Counted from the stretch's first letter, positions 18,738-28,611 are shown. The stretch: DNA of 64,000 nucleotides from Ottowia sp. SB7-C50 (GCF_033110285.1 NZ_CP136995.1:1798001-1862000); one strand, 5' to 3'. Translations and numbers: made by a program. The notes: generated from the sequence alone by a model not told the origin.

Positions 18738-18768
18738 AAGCGCTGCCGCAGGCCTGGGGTCGAGCATA

Positions 18769-19701
18769 GTGTCGTGGACCGGCGTCTCCCCATCCGGCGC
18801 GCGGTGGCGCTCGTGGCCGGAGCTGGCGGGCCTGTCGAGCGCGAGCGTGCTGTGCTTCGCACTTGGGTCGCTGGTGTACCAGGGCTACGCACCGATGCGG
18901 GTGCCGGCATTTGCCTTGCTGCTGGTGGTCAGCTTCGTGGCCTGGGTGCTGGGCTATCGCAGGCAGCGCGAGCTGGCCAGTGTCCCTGTCTCGCGGGTCG
19001 AGACCGCGGCGCAGGGCTATGTCAGGCTCAGTGGCCAGGCGCGCTGCATCGAAGACTGGCCGCTTCTGGTGGCGCCTGCGTCGCTGCGCCAGTGCCTGTG
19101 GTACCGCTGGCAGACTTTTTCCAAGGACAGCGACGGCCATTGGGTCAGGGACGATGAGGACGAAAGCCATCGGTCGTTCTGGCTCGACGATGGCAGCGGC
19201 TCATGCTTCATCGACCCGGACGTCCTGACCATCCTGCCCAGCGAGGCCCACAAGCGCACGCACCGCGAAGCCAGGCGCATGCAGCACGAATGGGTAATCA
19301 TGCCCGGCGAGCCGATACAGGCGGTGGGCAACCTGCGCACCCGTCATGCCAGCGCCGAACTGGACATGGCGGGCGACGTCCGCGATCTTCTGGCCGATTG
19401 GAAGAAAGACCGCAAGAGCCTGCTGGAGCGATTTGACCTGGATCGCGACGGCGAAATCGATCTGCGTGAGTGGGATCTGGCGCGGGGCGCCGCCCGGCGC
19501 GAGGTGGAGCACGCGCACAACCAGGTGCGCGCGCAGGCCGCGTACACACACTATCTCGAGGCGGCGCAGGGACGGCCCAGCCTGGCATCGGCGGTCGCGC
19601 TGGACAAACTGGGGCGCAACTACCGCTGGCAGGCGTGGTTTCACCTGGCCACGTTCTTCGCCTCGCTGGTCATCCTGATCTGGGCGCTGCGCCCGTCCTA
19701 G
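18769..19701 (+). CDS. GIDE-domain membrane protein with an EF-hand
   Basis: The start is GTG 18769. Two membrane helices lie near the N-terminus (about 22-62), then a GIDE-like domain (VRLSGQARCIEDWPLLVAPASLRQCLWYRWQ is the signature region), and one C-terminal helix (about 285-308). Between them is a canonical calcium loop D-L-D-R-D-G-E-I-D-L-R-E around residue 224, followed by a coiled helix. GIDE proteins pair with LemA in bacteria. The EF-hand suggests calcium-sensitive behaviour, which is inference. Confidence 0.7.
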   Translation: MSWTGVSPSGARWRSWPELAGLSSASVLCFALGSLVYQGYAPMRVPAFALLLVVSFVAWVLGYRRQRELASVPVSRVETAAQGYVRLSGQARCIEDWPLLVAPASLRQCLWYRWQTFSKDSDGHWVRDDEDESHRSFWLDDGSGSCFIDPDVLTILPSEAHKRTHREARRMQHEWVIMPGEPIQAVGNLRTRHASAELDMAGDVRDLLADWKKDRKSLLERFDLDRDGEIDLREWDLARGAARREVEHAHNQVRAQAAYTHYLEAAQGRPSLASAVALDKLGRNYRWQAWFHLATFFASLVILIWALRPS

Positions 19702-19721
19702 GCGAGGGCGGCGGCTGAACT

Positions 19722-20804
19722 CTATCGGGCTGCGCGGGCCGGCGTGGCCGTGGCCAGCGCCTGGGCCGCTTCACGCACCAGCCCCGGTCCCTGGTAGATG
19801 AGCCCGGTGTAGATCTGCACCACGTCTGCACCGGCTTCAACCTTGGCCACGGCATCCGCGCCGCTCAGGATGCCGCCCACGCCGATGATCGGGAAGCCCT
19901 TGCCCAGCGCGGCGCGCAGCTGGCGCACCACGCGGTTGCTGGCTTCGCGCACGGGCGCGCCCGACAGGCCGCCGGCCTCTTCGGCGTGCCGCAGGCCGGC
20001 GACGGCTTCTCGCGACAGGGTGGTGTTGGTGGCGATCACGCCGTCGATGCCGTGGCGGCGCAGGGCGTCGGCAATGGCCAGCACCTGGTCGCCGTCCAGG
20101 TCGGGCGCGATCTTGAGGAACAGCGGCACCTGCTTGCCATGCTCGGCGGCCAGTTCGCGCTGGCGCGACTTCAGGGCCGACAGCAGGGCGTCCAGCGCGG
20201 CGTCGCTTTGCAGGTCGCGCAGGTTCTTGGTGTTGGGGCTGCTGATGTTGACCGTGACGTAGTCGGCGTAGGGGTAGACGCCGGCCAGGCCCAGCAGATA
20301 GTCGTCGGTGGCGCGCTCGATCGGCGTGGCTGCGTTCTTGCCGATGTTCAGGCCAAGAATCATGCGCTCGCCCTTGTCAGTCAAGCGCTGGTCGCTATGA
20401 AAACGGGAGCTTCGGACATTGCGCACGAACACGTCCAGCCCCTCGTTGTTGAAGCCCAGGCGGTTGATGAGGGCCTGCCGCTCGGGCAGCCTGAACATGC
20501 GCGGCTTGGGGTTGCCGGACTGCGCCAGCGGCGTCACCGTGCCGACTTCGACAAAACCGAAACCCATGGCGCCAAAGGCGTCAATGGCGCGGGCGTTCTT
20601 GTCCAGGCCCGCCGCCAGCCCCACGCGGTTGGGAAAGGTGAGGCCCGCCAGCGTCACCGGGTCGTGCACGGGCGGCGCGGCCCACGCGCACTGCAGCGGC
20701 GTGCCCTGGCCGCGCGCCAGCATGTCGATGGTGAGTTCGTGCACCGTTTCAGGATCCATGCCGAACAGCACGGGGCGCGCCAGACCGTAGGGGAGCAGGG
20801 CCAT
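19722..20804 (-). CDS. pyrD: Dihydroorotate dehydrogenase (quinone), class 2
   Basis: The fourth step of pyrimidine synthesis: oxidation of dihydroorotate to orotate with quinone at the inner membrane. Start ATG 20804 gives 360 residues; the much longer open frame upstream is antisense to rpiA. Visible motifs are [15 protein letters not shown], the FMN/substrate loop [14 protein letters not shown] with the catalytic Ser, IATNTT and [14 protein letters not shown]. It is divergent from rpiA, with 48 nt between starts. Confidence 0.95.
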   Translation of the reverse strand: MALLPYGLARPVLFGMDPETVHELTIDMLARGQGTPLQCAWAAPPVHDPVTLAGLTFPNRVGLAAGLDKNARAIDAFGAMGFGFVEVGTVTPLAQSGNPKPRMFRLPERQALINRLGFNNEGLDVFVRNVRSSRFHSDQRLTDKGERMILGLNIGKNAATPIERATDDYLLGLAGVYPYADYVTVNISSPNTKNLRDLQSDAALDALLSALKSRQRELAAEHGKQVPLFLKIAPDLDGDQVLAIADALRRHGIDGVIATNTTLSREAVAGLRHAEEAGGLSGAPVREASNRVVRQLRAALGKGFPIIGVGGILSGADAVAKVEAGADVVQIYTGLIYQGPGLVREAAQALATATPARAAR

Positions 20805-20852
20805 TGGATAATTCTTCTCAAATCGTTTTTTGCAATCAAGGAATTGTCTCAA

Positions 20853-21543
20853 ATGACCCAGGCCGACATGACGCAGGACCAACTCAAGGCCATGGTGGGC
20901 CAGGCCGCGCTGGATTACGTGGTGCCCGGCGAGATCGTGGGCGTGGGCACCGGATCGACGGTCAACAAGTTCATCGACGAACTGGGGCTGATCAAGGACC
21001 GCATCGCCGGCGCGGTGTCGTCGTCGGTGGCGTCCACGCAGCGGCTGCAGGCGCTGGGCATTCCGGTGTTTGACTGCAACGACGTGGGCGAGCTCGCGGT
21101 CTACATCGACGGTGCGGACGAGATCGACCACCGCGGCCACATGGTCAAGGGCGGCGGTGCTGCGCTGACGCGCGAGAAGATCGTCGCCGCGCAGGCCCGG
21201 CGCTTTGTCTGCATTGCCGACGAATCCAAGCTGGTCGAGCGGCTGGGGCGCTTTCCGCTGCCGGTGGAGGTGATCCCCATGGCCGCGCAGCGCATCGCGC
21301 GCCAGTTTGCCGCCATGCAGGGCCAGGCCACGCTGCGCCTGAAGGACGGCGCGCCGCTGGTCACCGACAACGGGCAGCACATCCTGGACGTGCGCGGGCT
21401 GCTGATCGCCGATCCGCTGGCGTTCGAAAGCGAAGTCAACCAATGGCCCGGCGTGGTGACGGTGGGGGGTGTTTGCCCACCAGCGCGCGCAGGTCTGCCT
21501 GCTGGGCACGCCCTCGGGTGTGCGGACGCTGCGCTTTGACTGA
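20853..21543 (+). CDS. rpiA: Ribose-5-phosphate isomerase A, frame broken near the end
   Basis: It interconverts ribose-5-P and ribulose-5-P. Start ATG 20853. Motifs [32 protein letters not shown] and [14 protein letters not shown] are intact. After WPGVVTVG the frame breaks at a G6 run (21464-21469); removing one G restores [24 protein letters not shown] ending at 21543, the expected C-terminus. As given, the frame stops at 21539 with an aberrant tail. Since rpiA is usually important for growth, an assembly error is the likeliest cause. Confidence 0.9.
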
Positions 21544-22096
21544 GCGCGGTCCGACGTCGCCGTCGCGCGCGCGCCTGTACCTGCTGGCGGCCGCGCTGCG
21601 CGGCATGGTGATGCTGGCCGCGCTGGGCGGGCTGGTGCTGGGCTGGCGCTATGCCAGCGGCCCGTCCGATGTCGACGGCCCGCCCAGCGTGCGCGTGCTC
21701 AAACTGCTGCCCGGCACCTTCATGTGGACTGACGCGCCGCGCGACGCGCGTTACCTGCCCGAAGGCCTGCGGCCCGCCGACGCCGCCCGGCTGAAACTGC
21801 TGCTGCTGCGCGACGAGGCCGGCACCGTGCGCGGCTTCTGGCTGCCGCAGCAGGACGGCCGGGCCGACATACCCGTGTCACCGTCGCCGGCCAGCCCCGG
21901 CATCCCGTGCGAAGACCTGGCCCCTGACTTCCGCACCGGCGACATCGCCTGCCGCCAGACCACCGCCGGCATGGCCTTCGGGCAGCGCCACCGCTGGTCG
22001 CTGGAAGGCCGCGCCCTCACGCCCGGCACGCCGGACCTGTATCCGGCCGCGGGGCGCGAGGTGGATGGCGACTGGGTGCTGCAGGCGGTGCGCTGA
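21536..22096 (+). CDS. Hypothetical membrane-anchored protein
   Basis: I place the start at TTG 21536, overlapping the corrected rpiA stop, because the upstream codons are shadow of rpiA. The 186-residue product has one hydrophobic N-terminal segment ([24 protein letters not shown]) and a soluble C-terminal part with two cysteines ([18 protein letters not shown]). No family is recognised. Coupled translation with rpiA is likely. Confidence 0.55.
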   Translation: MTERGPTSPSRARLYLLAAALRGMVMLAALGGLVLGWRYASGPSDVDGPPSVRVLKLLPGTFMWTDAPRDARYLPEGLRPADAARLKLLLLRDEAGTVRGFWLPQQDGRADIPVSPSPASPGIPCEDLAPDFRTGDIACRQTTAGMAFGQRHRWSLEGRALTPGTPDLYPAAGREVDGDWVLQAVR

Positions 22097-22145
22097 CGGT
22101 AGCTATCCCGCGTTCAGTGCCACGCACATGGCTAGGCACGCCAAC

Positions 22146-22176
22146 AAAAAACCCCGTAACTCATTGAATGACGGGG
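22146..22176 (-). terminator. Intrinsic terminator after tRNA-Ser
   Basis: The stem CCCCGT/ACGGGG is followed on the minus strand by a run of six T. It lies about 50 nt beyond the tRNA-Ser 3' end. On the plus strand four T follow the stem, so it may act in both directions. Confidence 0.7.
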
Positions 22177-22225
22177 CTTTTGTCAGACCGTTCTGGACGT
22201 CGGCGGAACGTCAAAAACCGAATTC

Positions 22226-22316
22226 TGGCGGAGCAGGCGGGATTCGAACCCGCGGAGGGCTGTTAACCCTCACACGCTTTCCAGGCGTGCGACTTAAACC
22301 ACTCATCCACCGCTCC
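22226..22316 (-). tRNA. tRNA-Ser(GGA)
   Basis: A 91-nt class II tRNA on the minus strand. It has acceptor GGAGCGG paired with CTGCTCCG-side bases, D arm, anticodon loop with GGA, a long variable arm (GAGGGTTAACAGCCCTC), T-loop TTCGAAT and encoded CCA. It reads UCC/UCU serine codons. Confidence 0.95.
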
Positions 22317-22470
22317 GTGGAACCACGCATTGTAGCAGCGGCACCCGCGCACTGGCTTGCATCAGCTTGACACGATCTTCGAGTGCCGTTTCGCGCTCCT
22401 GCGCTTAACCAGAGGGCGCCCGCAGCTATCATAAAGATAGCATCTGGCGGACGGTGCACCACCGCACCGA

Positions 22471-23406
22471 TCAAGCGCGATCGGTAGGCGAGGGGTTGGC
22501 CTGCCCAGCCTGCACCATCTTCATGGCCGAGGTGATCAGCGCCGACACTTCAGTCATGTTGCTGGGCACGACCAGCGTGGTCTTGGCCTGGGCGGCGAGC
22601 TGGCTGTAGGCTTCGACGGCTTTTTCGGCCACCTTCAGTTGCACCGCCTGTTCGCCGCCCGGCTGGCGGATGGCGGCGCCGACGCGCGCCACGGCCACGG
22701 CGGTGGCGGTGGCGACTTCGGTGATGGCGGCGGCCTGGCCTTGCGCGGTGTTGATGGCGGCCTGTTTTTCGCCCTCCGACTTGGCGATGGCGGCCTGCTT
22801 CTGGCCTTCGGCCAGGTTGATTTCTTCCTGGCGGCGGCCTTCCGACGTGGCGATGACGGCGCGCTTTTCCCGCTCGGCGGTGATCTGCGCCTGCATCGAG
22901 CGCAGGATTTCGGCCGGCGGCGTCAGGTCCTTGATCTCGTAGCGCAGCACCTTCACGCCCCAGTTCAGCGCCGCTTCGTCGATCGCTTCGACCACCTTGG
23001 CGTTGATGATGTCGCGCTCCTCAAAGGTCTTGTCCAGCTCCAGCTTGCCGATCACGCTGCGCAGCGTGGTCTGCGCCAGCTGGGTGATGGCCATGATGTA
23101 GTTGCTGGAGCCATAGCTGGCGCGCATCGGGTCGGTGACCTGGAAGTACAGCACGCCGTCCACCTGCAGCTGGGTGTTGTCGCGCGTGATGCAGACCTGG
23201 CTGGGCACGTCCATCGGGATTTCCTTCAGGCTGTGCTTGTAAGCCACGCGGTCGATGAAGGGCACCAGAAAGTTGAGGCCGGGCGACAGCGTGGTGTGGT
23301 ACTTGCCCAGGCGCTCGACCACCCACGCGTTCTGCTGTGGCACCACCTTGACCGAGCGGGTGATGAAGATGACGGCGACGATGAGAAGAATCAGGGCGAT
23401 TTCCAA
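22471..23406 (-). CDS. qmcA: SPFH-domain protein, QmcA/paraslipin type
   Basis: The 311-residue protein has an N-terminal membrane anchor (IALILLIVAVIFITRSV), the stomatin/prohibitin SPFH core (VVPQQNAWVVERLGKYHTTL, PGLNFLVPFIDRVAYKHSLKE) and a C-terminal coiled coil rich in A, E and Q (EKRAVIATSEGRRQEEINLAEGQ). It forms membrane-associated oligomers and guards protease/chaperone function. It follows nfeD by 57 nt on the same strand, the usual NfeD-SPFH pair. Confidence 0.9.
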   Translation of the reverse strand: MEIALILLIVAVIFITRSVKVVPQQNAWVVERLGKYHTTLSPGLNFLVPFIDRVAYKHSLKEIPMDVPSQVCITRDNTQLQVDGVLYFQVTDPMRASYGSSNYIMAITQLAQTTLRSVIGKLELDKTFEERDIINAKVVEAIDEAALNWGVKVLRYEIKDLTPPAEILRSMQAQITAEREKRAVIATSEGRRQEEINLAEGQKQAAIAKSEGEKQAAINTAQGQAAAITEVATATAVAVARVGAAIRQPGGEQAVQLKVAEKAVEAYSQLAAQAKTTLVVPSNMTEVSALITSAMKMVQAGQANPSPTDRA

Positions 23407-23463
23407 GGCGGTTCCTTTCGAGTGGCGCGCGGTGAAAAAAGACGGCGAAGCGCTGCGGCGCGG

Positions 23464-23889
23464 CTATGCCGGGTCGACCAGCAGGCGGCTGCCCACCAGT
23501 TCGGCCACGCGGTGCGGGCCAGGGCGGGGTGCGGTGCCGGGGCGGTGCATGACGGTCCACGCTGCACCGCGATAGCGGATCTGCGCGGTGCCGTCGGCGT
23601 TCCAGCCATCCACCTGCACGATTTCGCCCACGTCCAGGTTGACGCTGCGCTCGGCGCGCGGCGACGGATCGCCCGGCCGGCGGCGGCGCACCACGTAGCA
23701 GGCGACGACCGCCAGCCCACCCACCAGCGCGGCCACCACCATCTGCGTGGTCAAGGGGGCGCCCGCATGGGCGGCCAGCGCGCCGGCCACGCCGCCGATG
23801 GAGAGCATCAGCAGGTAAAAGGTGCCGCTCACCAGTTCCAGCGCCACCAATGCGCCGGTGATGATCCACCACCACGTCGAATAGGCCAT
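23464..23889 (-). CDS. NfeD family membrane protein
   Basis: Start ATG 23889 gives 141 residues. There are two or three membrane helices (WWWIITGALVALELVSGTFYLLML and MVVAALVGGLAVVACYVV) followed by an OB-fold NfeD C-domain (VDGWNADGTAQIRYRGAAWTV). It is the partner of the adjacent SPFH protein and probably anchors or modulates its assemblies. Confidence 0.88.
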   Translation of the reverse strand: MAYSTWWWIITGALVALELVSGTFYLLMLSIGGVAGALAAHAGAPLTTQMVVAALVGGLAVVACYVVRRRRPGDPSPRAERSVNLDVGEIVQVDGWNADGTAQIRYRGAAWTVMHRPGTAPRPGPHRVAELVGSRLLVDPA

Positions 23890-24032
23890 GCAGCGCCTCC
23901 TGTGTCTGCCGATTGTCGTTGTGTATGACTCCTGAAACCGATTGTGGTTCATTCCGGCGTCAAAGCTGGCCGCGCGCGTCAATTCCGTACACTTGCAAGC
24001 TGTGGGCCGTCTTTCGGCCGGAGCATTGCTGA

Positions 24033-26387
24033 ATGAAATTTCGTTTTCCCATCGTCATCATCGACGAAGACTACCGCGCCGAAAACACCTCGGGCTTTGG
24101 CATCCGCGCGCTGGCGGCCGCCATCGAGGCCGAGGGCTTCGAAGTGGTGGGCGCCACCAGTTATGGCGATTTGAGCCAGTTCGCGCAGCAGCAAAGCCGC
24201 GCCAGCGCGTTCATCCTGTCGATCGACGACGAGGAACTGGGCGGCGACCCCGAAACCGACACCGCCGTACAGAACCTGCGCAACTTCATCCAGGAAGTGC
24301 GGCGCAAGAACGAGGACGTGCCGATCTACCTGCACGGCGAGACCAAGACCAGCCAGCACCTGCCCAACGACATCCTGCGCGAGCTGCACGGCTTCATCCA
24401 CATGTTCGAGGACACGCCGGAGTTCGTGGCCAAGCACATCATCCGCGAGGCCAAGGCGTATCTGGAAGGCATCCAGCCGCCGTTCTTCAAGGCGCTGCTG
24501 GACTATGCCGAGGACGGCTCGTTCTCGTGGCATTGCCCGGGGCATTCGGGCGGCGTGGCGTTTCTCAAATCGCCCATTGGCCAGATGTACCACCAGTTCT
24601 ATGGCGAGAACATGCTGCGCGCCGACGTGTGCAACGCGGTGGAAGAACTGGGTCAGCTGCTGGACCACAACGGCGCCATTGGCGAATCCGAGCGCAACGC
24701 CGCGCGCATCTTCAACGCCGACCACGCGTTCTTCGTCACCAACGGCACGTCCACGTCCAACAAGATGGTGTGGCACCACACCGTCGCGCCGGGCGACGTG
24801 GTGGTGGTCGACCGCAATTGCCACAAGAGCAACCTGCACGCCATCATCATGACGGGCGCGATTCCGGTCTTTCTGAAGCCGACGCGCAACCACTTCGGCA
24901 TCATCGGGCCGATTCCCAAAAGCGAGTTCGAGCCCGAGACGATCAAGGCCAAGATCCGCGCCAACCCGCTGCTCAAGCACGTTGACGCCGACAAGGTGAA
25001 GCCGCGCATCCTGACGCTGACGCAAAGCACCTACGACGGCGTGCTCTACGACACCGAGGGCATCAAGACCATGCTCGACGGCTACGTCGACAACCTGCAC
25101 TTCGACGAAGCGTGGTTGCCGCACGCGGCCTTCCACCCGTTCTACGGCACCTATCACGCCATGGGCAAGAAGCGCCCGCGCCCCAAGCAGAGCGTGGTGT
25201 ATTCCACGCAGTCCATCCACAAGCTGCTGGCCGGCATCAGCCAGGCCAGCCATGTGCTGGTGCAGGATTCGCAGAACGTCAAGCTGGACCGCTACCTGTT
25301 CAACGAGGCGTACCTGATGCACACCTCGACCAGCCCGCAGTACAGCATCATCGCCAGCTGCGACGTGGCCGCCGCCATGATGGAGCCGCCCGGCGGCACC
25401 GCGATGGTGGAAGAGAGCATCTCCGAAGCCCTGGACTTCCGCCGCGCCATGCGCAAGGTCGAAGAGGACTTCGGCAAGGACGACTGGTGGTTCACCGTCT
25501 GGGGGCCGGAGAAGATCGCCACCGAAGGCATTGGCCGCTCGGACGACTGGATCATCAAGAACGGCACGGCCAAGAAGAGCTGGCACGGCTTCGGCAAGCT
25601 GGCGCCGGGCTTCAACATGCTGGACCCGATCAAGGCCACCATCGTCACGCCGGGCCTCAACCTGGACGGCAAGTTCGACAAGACGGGCATTCCGGCCAGC
25701 ATCGTCACCAAGTTCCTGGCCGAGCACGGGGTGGTGGTGGAGAAGACGGGCCTGTACAGCTTCTTCATCATGTTCACCATCGGCATCACCAAGGGCCGCT
25801 GGAACACGCTGCTGACGGCGCTGCAGCAGTTCAAGGACGACTACGACCGCAACCAGCCCATGTGGCGCATCATGCCGGAGTTTGCCCGCGCGCACCGGCA
25901 GTACGAACGCATGGGCCTGCGCGACCTGTGCCAGCACGTGCACGAGATGTACGCCAAGTACGACATCGCGCGCCTGACCACCGACATGTACCTGAGCGAG
26001 CTGACCCCGGCGATGAACCCGGCCGACGCCTACGCCTGCATCGCGCGCCGCCAGGTGGAGCGCGTGGAGATCGATAACCTGGAAGGCCGTGTCACCGTCG
26101 GCCTGGTCACGCCATACCCGCCCGGTATTCCGCTTCTGATCCCGGGTGAGGTGTTCAACAAGAAGATCGTCGACTACCTGAAGTTCTCGCGCGACTTCGC
26201 CAAGCTGTGCCCGGGCTTCGAAACCGACATCCACGGCCTGGTCGAAGTGGAGGACGAGCACGGCCAGATGCGCTACTACGCCGACTGCGTAGCCACCAGC
26301 GCCAGCCCCAGGCTGCTGGCCCCGGTCACCGACATCAACGACATGATCGACACCGCCACCGATTCGCCCTACGCCAGCAATTTCTGA
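24033..26387 (+). CDS. Orn/Lys/Arg decarboxylase (PLP, class III fold I)
   Basis: 784 residues, the full length of the inducible-type decarboxylases. An N-terminal response-regulator-like wing domain (about 1-140) is followed by the PLP core: TNGTSTSNKMV (phosphate binding), HFDEAW with the cofactor Asp, STQSIHK with the Schiff-base Lys at about 397, and a C-terminal domain (VTVGLVTPYPPGIPLLIPGE). It decarboxylates a basic amino acid to a polyamine precursor. Arginine is the most likely substrate in related beta-proteobacteria, but the sequence alone does not settle it. Confidence 0.92.
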   Translation: MKFRFPIVIIDEDYRAENTSGFGIRALAAAIEAEGFEVVGATSYGDLSQFAQQQSRASAFILSIDDEELGGDPETDTAVQNLRNFIQEVRRKNEDVPIYLHGETKTSQHLPNDILRELHGFIHMFEDTPEFVAKHIIREAKAYLEGIQPPFFKALLDYAEDGSFSWHCPGHSGGVAFLKSPIGQMYHQFYGENMLRADVCNAVEELGQLLDHNGAIGESERNAARIFNADHAFFVTNGTSTSNKMVWHHTVAPGDVVVVDRNCHKSNLHAIIMTGAIPVFLKPTRNHFGIIGPIPKSEFEPETIKAKIRANPLLKHVDADKVKPRILTLTQSTYDGVLYDTEGIKTMLDGYVDNLHFDEAWLPHAAFHPFYGTYHAMGKKRPRPKQSVVYSTQSIHKLLAGISQASHVLVQDSQNVKLDRYLFNEAYLMHTSTSPQYSIIASCDVAAAMMEPPGGTAMVEESISEALDFRRAMRKVEEDFGKDDWWFTVWGPEKIATEGIGRSDDWIIKNGTAKKSWHGFGKLAPGFNMLDPIKATIVTPGLNLDGKFDKTGIPASIVTKFLAEHGVVVEKTGLYSFFIMFTIGITKGRWNTLLTALQQFKDDYDRNQPMWRIMPEFARAHRQYERMGLRDLCQHVHEMYAKYDIARLTTDMYLSELTPAMNPADAYACIARRQVERVEIDNLEGRVTVGLVTPYPPGIPLLIPGEVFNKKIVDYLKFSRDFAKLCPGFETDIHGLVEVEDEHGQMRYYADCVATSASPRLLAPVTDINDMIDTATDSPYASNF

Positions 26388-26430
26388 CGCTGCGCGTGGG
26401 CTATCATTTCGGCATTGAAAAGGAGAAACG

Positions 26431-26661
26431 ATGTTTCCTGAATACCGCGACCTGATCACCCGCCTGAAGACAGAAGGCACCAACCACCGCTTTCTGCACC
26501 TGTTCGAAAAGCACAACCAGCTCGACCACAAGATTTCGTCGCTGGAATCGCACGATGCGGGTGGCATTCACACCGAGATCGAGACGCTGAAGAAGGAAAA
26601 GCTGCACATCAAGGACGAGCTGTATTCGCTGCTGCGCAGCGAAGCCGCGGCGTCCAAATAA
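26431..26661 (+). CDS. YdcH family small protein (DUF465)
   Basis: A 76-residue, highly charged coiled-coil protein with the DUF465 pattern (LKTEGTNHRFLHLFEKHNQLDHKISSLE, TLKKEKLHIKDELYSLL). A strong ribosome site AAAAGGAGAAACG precedes ATG 26431. Function is unknown. It lies 43 nt after the decarboxylase and ends before a terminator. Confidence 0.88.
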   Translation: MFPEYRDLITRLKTEGTNHRFLHLFEKHNQLDHKISSLESHDAGGIHTEIETLKKEKLHIKDELYSLLRSEAAASK

Positions 26662-26718
26662 GGCGCTCCAGCCGGCGTTCCGCCGCCGATGGGTGTGCGG
26701 CGCCTGCACATAAGACGA

Positions 26719-26738
26719 CCCGCTTCGGCGGGTTTTTT
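26719..26738 (+). terminator. Intrinsic terminator
   Basis: Stem CCCGC-TTCG-GCGGG followed by six T, 57 nt after ydcH. It closes the decarboxylase-ydcH unit. Confidence 0.9.
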
Positions 26739-26818
26739 GTTACCTTTTGCAGCCTGAGCCCGCGAAGGACAAGGCTCTGACGCTATGAATTCAGGACGGC
26801 GTGACGGGCACGGACCGA

Positions 26819-27697
26819 TCAGCGCACGTCGCGAAAGCGTGGCTCGTCGCTGCGCACGCGCACGAAACTGGCGAAGCGCGGCAGGCCGCTGCCGGCGTGC
26901 AGTCCGCGATACCGGTAGGTCACCCAACTGCCCAGGGGCGGCGGCTGCTCGCGCTGGGCGTCGGTCAGGCCGGTGCCCAGGCGAAAGCGCTGGCCTTGCG
27001 GCGTTTCGACCAGCAGGGCGCCCAGCCGGCCCGCGTGACGGCCCGTTCCCGGCAGGTGGCCGACGACGCGGGCTTCGGCGTCGTCGTGCAGCTTCAGCTT
27101 GAGCAGATCGTCGCCGCGCCCGGCGCGGTACAGCGACGCGCCGCGGTGCAGCATCAGGCCTTCGCCGCCGCCGCGCACCACGTCGCGCAGCCACGCCTGC
27201 AGTTCGGCATCGTCGGCCACCTTGCGCTGTGGCACGGCCACCACCCACGGTTGGCCGATGGCGGCCACCGTGCTGCGCAGCGCGGCCAGCCGTTCGTCGA
27301 AGTGGCCGGGGTGCGCGGGCAGGTCGAACACCATGAAGCGCATGCGCCGCCACGCGTCGTCGCCGGCCTGCGCGCGCCCGATCGTGGATTGCGCGTGCTC
27401 GAATGCGCCGCGCCCGGCCCACAACTCGCCGTCCATCGGGGTGGCGGGCCAGCCGTGGGTGAACCAGTCGGGCGCGTTGACGCGTTCGCCGCCGCGTGTG
27501 GTGAGCTGACGGCCGTCCCACACGCCACGCACGCCGTCGTATTTTTCGCTGACCCAGTAATCACCCAGGTCGATGCCGGGGCGATAGCGGCCCGCCAGCA
27601 GCAGCGCAGGTGCATCGCGCTGCGCCCAGGCGCCGCCGCCATGCGCGGTCGCCAGCAGCGCCGTCAAGACGGACAAGGCACGCCGACGATTGATCAC
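26819..27697 (-). CDS. Exported ATP-dependent DNA ligase (Lig E type)
   Basis: Start GTG 27697 gives 292 residues. A signal peptide (RRRALSVLTALLATAHGGGAWA) precedes the minimal ligase: motif I EKYDGVRG with the adenylated Lys, motif III MDGELW, motif IV GEGLMLH, motif V LLKLK, and a short OB domain. There is no DNA-binding insert, as in periplasmic Lig E enzymes that may act on incoming DNA. The start lies inside a dispersed-repeat copy, so no ribosome site is visible. The essential NAD-dependent ligase must be elsewhere. Confidence 0.85.
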   Translation of the reverse strand: MINRRRALSVLTALLATAHGGGAWAQRDAPALLLAGRYRPGIDLGDYWVSEKYDGVRGVWDGRQLTTRGGERVNAPDWFTHGWPATPMDGELWAGRGAFEHAQSTIGRAQAGDDAWRRMRFMVFDLPAHPGHFDERLAALRSTVAAIGQPWVVAVPQRKVADDAELQAWLRDVVRGGGEGLMLHRGASLYRAGRGDDLLKLKLHDDAEARVVGHLPGTGRHAGRLGALLVETPQGQRFRLGTGLTDAQREQPPPLGSWVTYRYRGLHAGSGLPRFASFVRVRSDEPRFRDVR

Positions 27698-27752
27698 TAT
27701 TAATTCGGTAGCTGCAGTTGCTTGCCTGACAAGGGCGCTGGCCTGATTTGAT
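27696..27752. repeat. Dispersed short repeat upstream of the ligase
   Basis: TAGCTGC..TTGC.TGACAAG.GCGCTGGCC..ATTTGA is a good copy of the family repeat and overlaps the ligase start codon. Confidence 0.7.
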
Positions 27753-27764
27753 CGAAAAACCGGG

Positions 27765-28568
27765 TCAGCCCACCATGTCAGCGCTCAAGCCTGCCGTCTG
27801 GCTGAAACCGCCATCGACGTAGGTGATCTCGGCCGTCACGCCGGCGGCCAGGTCGCTCAGCAAGAAGGCCGCGACGTTGCCCACGTCGTCGATGGTGACG
27901 TTGCGGCGCAGCGGCGATGCGCTGGCCACGTAGCCGAGCAGCTTGCCGAAATCCTTGATGCCGCTGGCGGCCAGCGTCTTGATCGGGCCGGCCGAAATGC
28001 CGTTGACACGAACACCGCGGCCGCCCAGCGCCTCGGCCATGAAACGCACGCTGGCTTCCAGGCTGGCCTTGGCCAGGCCCATGGTGTTGTAGTTGGGGAT
28101 CGCCCGCAGCGCGCCCAGGTACGACAGGGTGAGCAGCGCCGACTTGTCGCTCAGGTAGGGCAGGGCGGCCTTGGCCATGCCGGGGAAGCTGTAGGCGCTG
28201 ATGTCGTGCGCGATACGATAGTTCTCGCGGCTCAGGCCGTCGAAGAAATTGCCGGCGATGGCCTCGCGCGGCGCAAAGCCGATGGCGTGCACGAAGCCGT
28301 CGAACGTCGGCCAGGTCTTTGAGAGGTCGGTGAACATGCGCTCGATCTGCTCGTCGCTGCCGACGTCGCAGTCGAAGACCAGCTTCGAATCAAACTCGGC
28401 CGCGAACTCGGTGATGCGATCCTTGAAGCGCTCGCCCACGTAGCTGAAAGCCAGCTCGGCGCCCTGGTGGCGGCAGGCGCGCGCGATGCCATAGGCGATG
28501 GACCGGTTCGACAACACGCCGGTGATCAACAGTTTTTTGCCCGCCAGAAAGCCGCTGGGGTTGCTCAT
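27765..28568 (-). CDS. fabI: Enoyl-ACP reductase (NADH) FabI
   Basis: It catalyses the last reduction of fatty-acid elongation. I choose ATG 28568 ([12 protein letters not shown]) because AAGGAG lies 10 nt upstream; ATG 28577 is too close to that site. The 267 residues contain [13 protein letters not shown] (cofactor loop), [19 protein letters not shown] with Y150, Y160 and K167, and [11 protein letters not shown]. This is the triclosan-sensitive FabI type by motif. The gene is divergent from yejA, with 43 nt between starts. Confidence 0.95.
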   Translation of the reverse strand: MSNPSGFLAGKKLLITGVLSNRSIAYGIARACRHQGAELAFSYVGERFKDRITEFAAEFDSKLVFDCDVGSDEQIERMFTDLSKTWPTFDGFVHAIGFAPREAIAGNFFDGLSRENYRIAHDISAYSFPGMAKAALPYLSDKSALLTLSYLGALRAIPNYNTMGLAKASLEASVRFMAEALGGRGVRVNGISAGPIKTLAASGIKDFGKLLGYVASASPLRRNVTIDDVGNVAAFLLSDLAAGVTAEITYVDGGFSQTAGLSADMVG

Positions 28569-28611
28569 GTGCTTCATGCTCCTTCTCAAGAAATACCGTC
28601 AGAATTGTCGC

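Noticed and set aside
23979..26567. 862-codon minus-strand frame
   Set aside because: Antisense of the Orn/Lys/Arg decarboxylase, with no recognisable domain or ribosome site.
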